Positions 24,361 through 30,009 of a stretch of DNA of 30,009 nucleotides are shown in pieces (the stretch's first letter is position 1; the number at the start of each line of letters is the position of its first letter). The stretch lies in assembly GCA_002329155.1 (NCBI GenBank), contig DCXY01000031.1, positions 28,108 through 58,116 of the forward strand, read 5' to 3'. Below the pieces are notes generated by a model. The model was not told the DNA's origin, did not search any database, and worked only from the letters and a program-made list of their open reading frames with translations. The translations under genes and the position numbers were made by a program. The stretch is from Stenotrophomonas sp. UBA2124. GTDB taxonomy: Bacteria > Pseudomonadota > Gammaproteobacteria > Xanthomonadales > Xanthomonadaceae.

Positions 24361-26955
24361 TCAGCGCACCGTGCATTCCAGCTTGTGATCGAACTCGGTA
24401 CCGGTGGCAACCCGCGACAGGGCGATCTGCGCGCCGTTGCCGGTGCTCAATGCGAACGGAACATCGATCTTGCTGGTGTCCGCGCCTGCCGTGCGCAGGC
24501 AGCCCAGATGCACACCCAACCGCGTCCATTGCCCGCGCGGCAGCTTGGCCAGCGCATCGCCCAGCGGCAGCTCGGCACGGCAGCCCTTGCCGCATTCGGC
24601 CACCACCATCGCCTTGCCATCGGCAGGCAGCGCATCCACGCGCAGGGTGGCGACCATGTAGATGTCGCCATTGCTCTCGCGGGCCAGATCCAGCGGCGCA
24701 TTGGCATGCAGCTGCACCGCACCCTTGCCCTTCCAGGTGAACACGCGCGCACCCTCCTGGATGTCGGTGTTGATCGCCACCATCGACAGCGCACCGTCGC
24801 CGGTCGCCGCCTGCGGATGGATGATGTCCATCGGCACGCCGTCACCGCCGACCAGACGCAGGGTCAGGCCGGTGGTGGCCACACCGCGGTCGAACCAGGC
24901 GTTGTTGCGCGAAGCCTCCGGGTCGATGCCCGGGTCTTCCGACAACGTGGCGAGGTTGCCATCTTCGTTGTAGTGCAGGCCGTAGTCGAAGGGGAACTGC
25001 GGGTCGTAGTCCTTCTGGCCCACGTTGTTGGCGAACTGGTTGGCACGGCGCGGCCAGGAGAAGCCCAGCTTGCCCTTGAAGTCGTACTGCACGGCGCCGT
25101 CCGGCTTGCGCAGCAGCACATCGGCGATGCCCGCACCTTCCGACCCCGGCAGCCATGCGGCGACGAAGGCATCGGCGGCGTTGATCTCGCGGTTCATCCA
25201 TAGCGGGCGGCCACTCAGGAACACCGCCACCACCGGAATGCCGTCGGCCTTGAGCTTGCGGATCAACTCCAGATCACCCGACTTGCCGCCCTTGAACATC
25301 AGGTCCGGCAGGTCGCCCTGGAACTCGGCATACGGGTCCTCACCGAACACCACCACGGCCACGTCGGGCTTCTGCTTGTACGCGCCATTCACCGCCAGCT
25401 CGGCGCTGCCGCCGGCGGCGCGCACCTGTGCGTTCAGGCCATCCCAGATGGAATCGGCATGGGGGAAATCGGCACGCTGGGTGCCATCGCCCTGCCAGGT
25501 CAGCGTCCAGCCACCGGTCTGCTTGGTCAGGTTGTCGGCACCATCACCGGCTACCAGCACGCGCTGCTTCGGTGCCAGCGGCAGGATGCCGTTCTGGTTC
25601 TTCAGCAGCACCAGCGATTCGCGCACCGCCTGGCGCGCCACCGCGCGGTGCTCCGGTGCGCCCAGCAGCTCGAACTTGCCGCCCAGCGCGCGCGCGGAGG
25701 GCCTGGGCTTGTCGAACAGGCCCATGCGGAACTTCACCCGCAGGATGCGGCGCACCGCATCGTCCAGGCGCGCCATCGGGATGGTGCCGGCCTTCACATG
25801 CGCCAGCGTGCTTTCATACAGGCCCTTCCAGCTGTCCGGCGCCATCGCCATGTCCAGGCCGGCGTTGAAGGTCTGCGCGCAGTCGGTGTTGGTGCAGCCC
25901 TTCACCTGGCCGTGGCCGTTCCAGTCACCCACCACGAAACCGCCGAAGTTCATGCGGCCCTTCAGCACGTCGGTCAGCAGCGGCTTGTTGCCGTGCATCT
26001 TCTCGCCGTGGAAGGTGTTGTAGGACGCCATCACCGTCTGCGCGCCCACCTCGATGGCAGGCACATAGCCAGCGGCATGGATGTCGCGCAGCGCGGCGGC
26101 GCTGACTTCGGTATTGCCCTGGTCCTTGCCATTGGTGGTGCCGCCGTCGCCCAGGAAATGCTTGACCGACACCATCACATGGCGGTCGTCGAGGAAGCCC
26201 GGCGTACCCGGCGTGCCCTGCAGCGCCTCCACCATCGCCCGCGCGAACTCGGCCACCACCTTGGGGTTTTCCGAATAGCCTTCATAGCTGCGGCCCCAGC
26301 GGTCATCCTGCGGCACCGCCACGGTGGGCGCGAACGCCCATTCCATGCCGGTGGTGCGCGTCTCGATGGCGGTGATGCGGCCGATCTCGTGCACCAGCTT
26401 GGCATTGCGCGTGGCGCCCAGGCCGATGTTGTGCGGGAACAGCGTGGCGCCCACGATGTTGCTCTGGCCGTGCATCGCATCGATGCCCCAGATCACCGGA
26501 ATGGGCTTGCCACCGCCACTGGTATCCACCGAGGCCTCCCAGTAGGCATCGGCCAGGTCCAGCCACGCCTTGGGCGGCGCGTTGTACTTGCCGCCCGGGT
26601 CGGAGCCGCCGCCGGCCAGCACCGAGCCCAGCCGGTACTTGCGCAGTTCGTCCGGGGTGATCGAGCCGATGTCGGCCTGGATGATCTGGCCGACCTTCTC
26701 CTCCACCGTCATCGACGCCAGCAGCGCATCGACCTTGGACTCCAGCGCGTCATCCTGCGCGAACGGCCAGGCCGGTTGCGGCCAATCGGCCGGCACGATG
26801 GCCGCGCTGTCGGCGGCGGCGGGCTGGGCGGCGGCCTGCGCCGGGGCGGGTTCAGGGTCGGTGGCCTGCCGGGAACAACCGGCCACGGCCAGCAGGGCGG
26901 TCGCGAGATACAGCGGGCGCAGCGCGCCGGGCTTGGGAAGGAAAGGCTTTTTCAT
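24361..26955 (-). CDS. GH3 beta-glucosidase (exo-glucohydrolase type), lipoprotein
   Basis: An 864-residue GH3 enzyme of the exo-1,4/1,3-beta-glucosidase (ExoP-like) group, which releases glucose from beta-glucans or oligosaccharides. The signal ends in a lipobox, VAGC with Cys27, and Ser28 predicts outer-membrane anchoring. The GH3 N-domain has the KHFLGDGGT motif (265-273) and the nucleophile Asp344 in VVGDWNGHG. The alpha/beta sandwich domain covers about 430-640 and includes VVVFGEDPYAEFQGD and VFLSGRPLWMN. A C-terminal beta domain (about 690-864, with paired cysteines) fits the extra module of ExoP-type enzymes. ATG at 26955 follows TAAGGA at a rather long 16-base spacing. It is divergent from lacI, with a matching operator 47 bases upstream, so LacI control is inferred. 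Confidence 0.93.
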   Translation of the reverse strand: MKKPFLPKPGALRPLYLATALLAVAGCSRQATDPEPAPAQAAAQPAAADSAAIVPADWPQPAWPFAQDDALESKVDALLASMTVEEKVGQIIQADIGSITPDELRKYRLGSVLAGGGSDPGGKYNAPPKAWLDLADAYWEASVDTSGGGKPIPVIWGIDAMHGQSNIVGATLFPHNIGLGATRNAKLVHEIGRITAIETRTTGMEWAFAPTVAVPQDDRWGRSYEGYSENPKVVAEFARAMVEALQGTPGTPGFLDDRHVMVSVKHFLGDGGTTNGKDQGNTEVSAAALRDIHAAGYVPAIEVGAQTVMASYNTFHGEKMHGNKPLLTDVLKGRMNFGGFVVGDWNGHGQVKGCTNTDCAQTFNAGLDMAMAPDSWKGLYESTLAHVKAGTIPMARLDDAVRRILRVKFRMGLFDKPRPSARALGGKFELLGAPEHRAVARQAVRESLVLLKNQNGILPLAPKQRVLVAGDGADNLTKQTGGWTLTWQGDGTQRADFPHADSIWDGLNAQVRAAGGSAELAVNGAYKQKPDVAVVVFGEDPYAEFQGDLPDLMFKGGKSGDLELIRKLKADGIPVVAVFLSGRPLWMNREINAADAFVAAWLPGSEGAGIADVLLRKPDGAVQYDFKGKLGFSWPRRANQFANNVGQKDYDPQFPFDYGLHYNEDGNLATLSEDPGIDPEASRNNAWFDRGVATTGLTLRLVGGDGVPMDIIHPQAATGDGALSMVAINTDIQEGARVFTWKGKGAVQLHANAPLDLARESNGDIYMVATLRVDALPADGKAMVVAECGKGCRAELPLGDALAKLPRGQWTRLGVHLGCLRTAGADTSKIDVPFALSTGNGAQIALSRVATGTEFDHKLECTVR

Positions 26956-27002
26956 GGGCGGCTCGGTCTTTTCCTTACGGTCGGATGACAGTCAGACGGG
27001 GT

Positions 27003-27016
27003 TGACAGCGTTGTCA
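27003..27016. promoter_or_regulatory. LacI-type operator, GH3/lacI intergenic region
   Basis: TGACAGCGTTGTCA has perfect TGACA/TGTCA arms and the central CG expected of LacI-family sites. It lies 47 bases before the GH3 start codon and 103 before the regulator gene, so it may control both. Preceded by T, it forms TTGACA on the plus strand, but no convincing -10 box follows. Confidence 0.75.
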
Positions 27017-27083
27017 CAGTGCGGAGGATAGCTGGCATGGGGCGTTCATGCTTGCTGCGCGGCGTCATGACCCCGGGGGCGGT

Positions 27084-27097
27084 TGCCACATCTGGCA
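27084..27097. promoter_or_regulatory. Possible weak regulator-binding palindrome before lacI
   Basis: TGCCACATCTGGCA has TGCCA/TGGCA arms with the same 14-base layout as the three operators, but lacks the central CG. It ends 22 bases before the regulator's first possible start codon, a good place for autoregulation. The assignment is speculative. Confidence 0.3.
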
Positions 27098-27119
27098 GAA
27101 TCTGGGCTGATCAGCAGGG

Positions 27120-28142
27120 GTGAGTGTCTTGGCAAGCCGGGTACGAATCGAAGACGTGGCCGAGGCCGCGAAGGTGTCGATGAAGACGGTGTCGCGCGTG
27201 CTCAACGACGAGCCCAACGTCGCCGAGGCCACACGCCGCCGGGTACAGGCCGCGGTGGAGAAGCTGCGCTACCGTCCGCTGCCCTCGGCGCGGGTGCTGG
27301 CGGGCCGGCGTTCGTACCTTGTCGCCATGCTGTTCGACAACCCCTCCTCCAATTACCTTATGGAGATCGAGCTGGGCGTGCTCGACGCCTGCCAGGCACA
27401 GCACTACAACATGATGCTGGCGCCGGTGATCTACGACGCCAAGGACATCGTCAGCAAGGTGGAATCGCTTATCGTGCAGTCGCAGCTGGACGGCATCGTA
27501 CTCACCCCGCCGCTCACCGACGACCCGGCGCTGCTGGAGCGGCTGGTTGATCTTGGCATTCCGTATTCGAGCATCTCGGCCAAGGAACAGAACCGCCATG
27601 TCGGCGTGGTGGTCGATGAAATCGGCGCGGTCTGCGAGCTGATGGCGCACCTGGCCGCGCTGGGCCACACCCGCATCGCCCATATCAAGGGCCATGCCGC
27701 GCACGGCGCCAGCATGTGGCGCCTGGCCGGCTACCGCGAAGGCCTGCGCCGCGCCGGCCTGCGCTACGAAACGGCGCTGGTGGTGGACGGCGAGTTCTCC
27801 TACGAGTCCGGCTATGCCGGTGCCAACGCGCTGCTCGACCTGCCTGACCCGCCCACCGCCATCTTTGCCGCCAACGACGACATGGCCGCCGGCGTCATCT
27901 GCGCGGTATGCGAGCGCGGGCTGTCGGTGCCGGGCGATGTGTCCGTCTGCGGCTTTGACGACACGCCCATCGCCCGCCAGATCTACCCGCCGTTGACCAC
28001 CGTGCGCCAGCCCACCCGCGAGATGGGCAAGCTGGCTGCCAGCGAACTGCTCAAGGAAGTCCGCGAGATGGGCAGCGGCGGCGTGGTCGATGTGCCCTAT
28101 GCCCTGCAGGTGCGGCGCTCCACCGGCCCCGTGCCGGTCTGA
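27120..28142 (+). CDS. LacI-family transcriptional regulator
   Basis: A 340-residue repressor. The N-terminal helix-turn-helix (about 10-29, VRIEDVAEAAKVSMKTVSRV) and the hinge helix (about 54-62, LPSARVLAG) are typical of LacI proteins. The rest is a periplasmic-binding-protein-like sensor domain, with FAANDDMAAGVICA and GDVSVCGFDDTPIARQIYPPLTT characteristic of the GalR/LacI group. The start is uncertain: GTG at 27120 gives 340 residues but its AGGGG lies immediately next to it, while TTG at 27129 has AGGGG nine bases upstream and would trim three residues. It is divergent from the GH3 gene and convergent with the sugar transporter. Three palindromes near neighbouring promoters make it the likely local regulator. 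Its inducer is unknown; glucose or a gluco-oligosaccharide is the obvious guess. Confidence 0.93.
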   Translation: MSVLASRVRIEDVAEAAKVSMKTVSRVLNDEPNVAEATRRRVQAAVEKLRYRPLPSARVLAGRRSYLVAMLFDNPSSNYLMEIELGVLDACQAQHYNMMLAPVIYDAKDIVSKVESLIVQSQLDGIVLTPPLTDDPALLERLVDLGIPYSSISAKEQNRHVGVVVDEIGAVCELMAHLAALGHTRIAHIKGHAAHGASMWRLAGYREGLRRAGLRYETALVVDGEFSYESGYAGANALLDLPDPPTAIFAANDDMAAGVICAVCERGLSVPGDVSVCGFDDTPIARQIYPPLTTVRQPTREMGKLAASELLKEVREMGSGGVVDVPYALQVRRSTGPVPV

Positions 28143-28156
28143 AGCTGCCGCCTGTA

Positions 28157-28208
28157 CACGTGCACCGCCACAACATCGGCTCCCCAACCGGAGTTGACGG
28201 TGCACGTG
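28157..28208. terminator. Hairpin between lacI and the sugar transporter gene
   Basis: Perfect 11-bp arms (28157-28167, CACGTGCACCG, and 28198-28208) flank 30 bases that contain further short pairings such as CAAC/GTTG. It lies between two convergent genes and probably ends both transcripts. No T-run is seen, and its right arm ends 10 bases before the transporter stop codon. Confidence 0.6.
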
Positions 28209-28218
28209 CCAGACGTTC

Positions 28219-29664
28219 TCAGTGGCCGCCCTCGGCGGCCAGTTTGTCCAGGTCGATGCCCTGCCGGCGCAGGATGCCGGCCGAGCGCAGCGCGTAGAAC
28301 GCCAGGTAGGCGAAGCAGGCCACGCCCACCCAGAAGCTCATGTGGATGCCGACCGCATCGGCCAGCAGGCCCTGCAGCAGCGGCACCAGCGCGCCGCCCA
28401 TGATCATCATGATCAGCAGGCTGCTGCCCTGGTTGGTGTGCTTGCCCAGCCCGGCGATGGCCAGGGTGAACACGCACGGCCACATCGTGCTGCAGAACAG
28501 ACCCGAGCTGATGAAGGCCATCGCGCTGGTCTTGCCATCGGTGAACATGCCCACCAGCAGCGCGGCGATGCCGCACAGCGCGAAGTACAGCAGCATGCGC
28601 GCCGGGTTGCCGCCGCTGAGCAGGGTCACCGCGATCATCGCCACGATCACGCCGGCATAGCCGTAGAACTGCGACACCTCGTGATGCAGCACCGCGTTCA
28701 CCGCCAGGAACACACCGAAGGCGACGAACGGCAGGATCAGCATCAGCATTTTCTTGGCGCCCTTGCCGATCTCGAACGCACCGGCGGCACCGGTCCAGCG
28801 GCCGATCATCAGGCTGGCCCAGTACAGCGACACATACGGCGCCACCGAGGACGTATCCACGCCCAGGTGTTCACGCATGTACGCCGGCAGGTGCGCGCCG
28901 GTGGAAACCTCCACGCCCACATAGAGGAAGATGGCGAGCATGCCCAGCAGCAGCTGCGGGTAGGCGAACGCGGAGGCCTTGTGCTCAAGCTTGGCCACGT
29001 CCTGCGCTTCCTCACGTGCCACGCCTTCCAGGTCGATGTGGTTGGGCACCGATGAGAACTTCAGGAAGACCGCCACCAGCACGAAGGCGACACCCAACAC
29101 GAGGTAAGGCGTCTTGACGCTCTCGATGCTGGCTTCGGTGTTGCCGGTGGCCACGCTGCCGAAGATCGCCACGCTCACCAGCAGCGGGCCGATGGTGGTG
29201 CCGAAATTGTTGACGCCACCGGCCATCGTCAGCCGCTGCGAACCGGTGGCCGGGTTGCCCATCACGATGGCCAGCGGGTTGGCCGCGATCTGCTGCAGCG
29301 AGAAGCCAAGGCCGACGATGAAAAGACCGGTGAGCATCAGCACGAACGAGCCGCTATTGGCTGCCGGATAGAACAGCAGCGTGCCCAGCGCCGAGATCAG
29401 CAGGCCGATGCAGATGCCGTTGCGGTAACCGATGCGGTTGAGCACATCCTGCCCGCTCAGCCGCGACAGACCGAAGTAGGCCAGCGAACCCACGGTGTAG
29501 GCGATGTAGAACGCGAAGGACACCAGCTGGCTCTGGGTGTGGCTGAGGTTGAAGGCCTTCTGGAAGACCGGAATCAGGATGTCGTTGCTGGCGGCAACGA
29601 AGCCCCAGAAGAAGAACACCGTGATGAGTACACCGAACTGCGACCACCGCGTTTTCTGAGTCAT
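28219..29664 (-). CDS. FucP-type sugar/proton symporter (major facilitator superfamily)
   Basis: A 481-residue inner-membrane protein with about twelve helices, of the FucP/GluP branch of the major facilitator superfamily. The N-terminal signature FFFWGFVAASNDILIPVFQK (residues 17-36) and the QQIAANPLAIVMGNP loop in the first half are hallmarks of glucose/galactose or fucose proton symporters. It would take up the monosaccharide released by the GH3 and GH30 enzymes; glucose is the likely substrate by context. ATG at 29664 has only a weak GAAGAAG upstream. The gene is convergent with lacI. Upstream, a LacI-type operator at 29809 overlaps the -35 box of its probable promoter. Confidence 0.93.
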   Translation of the reverse strand: MTQKTRWSQFGVLITVFFFWGFVAASNDILIPVFQKAFNLSHTQSQLVSFAFYIAYTVGSLAYFGLSRLSGQDVLNRIGYRNGICIGLLISALGTLLFYPAANSGSFVLMLTGLFIVGLGFSLQQIAANPLAIVMGNPATGSQRLTMAGGVNNFGTTIGPLLVSVAIFGSVATGNTEASIESVKTPYLVLGVAFVLVAVFLKFSSVPNHIDLEGVAREEAQDVAKLEHKASAFAYPQLLLGMLAIFLYVGVEVSTGAHLPAYMREHLGVDTSSVAPYVSLYWASLMIGRWTGAAGAFEIGKGAKKMLMLILPFVAFGVFLAVNAVLHHEVSQFYGYAGVIVAMIAVTLLSGGNPARMLLYFALCGIAALLVGMFTDGKTSAMAFISSGLFCSTMWPCVFTLAIAGLGKHTNQGSSLLIMMIMGGALVPLLQGLLADAVGIHMSFWVGVACFAYLAFYALRSAGILRRQGIDLDKLAAEGGH

Positions 29665-29793
29665 GTCGTTTCGCTTCTTCGTTGCTGGCCGTCGTCAACA
29701 CGCACGCCTTGCGCACGCTCCCCTTCCCCCACGCACGGCACCTCTACCGGCGCTCCGCACCGTCGGTCATGCCCGTGGCGCGGACTGTCGGCC

Positions 29794-29823
29794 GTTGTAC
29801 GCGGGAGCTGACAACGCTGTCAA
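29794..29823 (-). promoter_or_regulatory. Probable promoter of the sugar symporter gene
   Basis: On the minus strand a perfect TTGACA (29823-29818) and TACAAC (29799-29794; four of six matches to TATAAT) are separated by 18 bases. The -35 box overlaps the operator at 29809-29822, so bound repressor would block RNA polymerase. The start codon is about 130 bases downstream, giving a leader of roughly 120 bases. Confidence 0.6.
29809..29822. promoter_or_regulatory. LacI-type operator upstream of the sugar symporter gene
   Basis: TGACAACGCTGTCA matches the palindromes at 22673 and 27003 (consensus TGACArCGyTGtCA). It is 144 bases before the symporter start. It supports a shared regulon for the receptor, GH30, GH3 and symporter genes. 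Confidence 0.75.
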
Positions 29824-29934
29824 CCAAAGTTTGCCGTTATACCCAGGCTGCCTTGCGCAGCCTGCCCACAAGCCTTGCAGCGGTAGGTCAACGCACTGTT
29901 CGAGGGTAGTGGAGCACCCCGCCGATTGCTGCGC

Positions 29935-29965
29935 CGCGCCATGCGATCAGCCGATGCATGGCGCG
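29935..29965 (-). terminator. Hairpin, probably ending a minus-strand gene from beyond the window
   Basis: A perfect 10-bp stem (29935-29944, CGCGCCATGC, with 29956-29965) and an 11-base loop. It starts 20 bases past a minus-strand TGA at 29986. The rest of the 345 bases upstream of the symporter holds only the promoter and operator described separately; nothing else was recognised. Confidence 0.5.
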
Positions 29966-29985
29966 GGCAGGCCGCTCAGGCGCCC

Positions 29986-30009
29986 TCAGTACAACGTGCG
30001 CTCCGGCGC
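29986..30009 (-). CDS. Possible 3' tip of a minus-strand gene (mostly outside window)
   Basis: The minus strand reads APERTLY then TGA, from the window edge to 29986. A hairpin lies just beyond. Only seven residues are visible, so family and even coding status are unproven; the following terminator-like hairpin is the main support. Confidence 0.35.
   Translation of the reverse strand, partial: APERTLY

Noticed and set aside
27002..27031. TTGACA at 27002 as a plus-strand promoter for the LacI gene
   Set aside because: No acceptable -10 hexamer lies 16-19 bases downstream; the TTGACA is explained by the operator sequence.

Overview
The window is about 30 kb of high-GC DNA from a gammaproteobacterium of the Xanthomonadaceae, most likely Stenotrophomonas or a close relative. 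The reasons are the overall codon and base composition, the GTAG-type palindromic repeats between genes, a TonB-dependent receptor of the Xanthomonas/Caulobacter carbohydrate type, and the mix of genes. The genus is inferred from these features, not from a database match. No prophage, insertion sequence, CRISPR array, rRNA or tRNA was seen. Coding density is high, and almost all genes belong to recognisable families.

Region 1 (1-1984) holds the 3' end of a TldD-type metallopeptidase gene and a complete TldE/PmbA-like partner. Region 2 (2150-9839) is a tightly packed six-gene plus-strand operon: DUF4159 protein, MoxR AAA+ ATPase, DUF58 protein, BatA-like membrane protein, a large DUF4175-like membrane protein with a histidine-rich segment, and a second membrane protein with a possible amidotransferase-like fold. 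The last four genes overlap or nearly abut (ATGA junctions). The set looks like a MoxR chaperone acting with an envelope complex of unknown client.

Region 3 (9856-13378) has a perfect 41-bp inverted repeat, then on the minus strand a secreted M61 family peptidase with a PDZ domain and an OmpA-family lipoprotein carrying eight 17-residue tandem repeats. Region 4 (13640-19738) holds an AtoE-type short-chain fatty acid transporter, a GNAT acetyltransferase, the Rep DNA helicase, a type II thymidine kinase lacking most of its zinc ligands, and an SGNH/GDSL hydrolase. The convergent junction between the transporter and the acetyltransferase has been tandemly duplicated together with its GTAG palindrome pair.

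Region 5 (19816-29822) is a carbohydrate-utilisation locus: TonB-dependent receptor, divergent GH30 glycosidase, GH3 beta-glucosidase lipoprotein, a LacI-family repressor and a FucP-type sugar/proton symporter. Three near-identical 14-bp palindromes (consensus TGACArCGyTGtCA) lie upstream of the receptor/GH30 pair, the GH3 gene and the transporter, and one overlaps a TTGACA -35 box. The simplest reading is that the LacI protein controls the whole locus: outer-membrane import of a beta-glucan oligosaccharide, periplasmic cleavage by GH30 and GH3, and uptake of the released monosaccharide. The end of the window has the probable 3' tip of another minus-strand gene and its hairpin.
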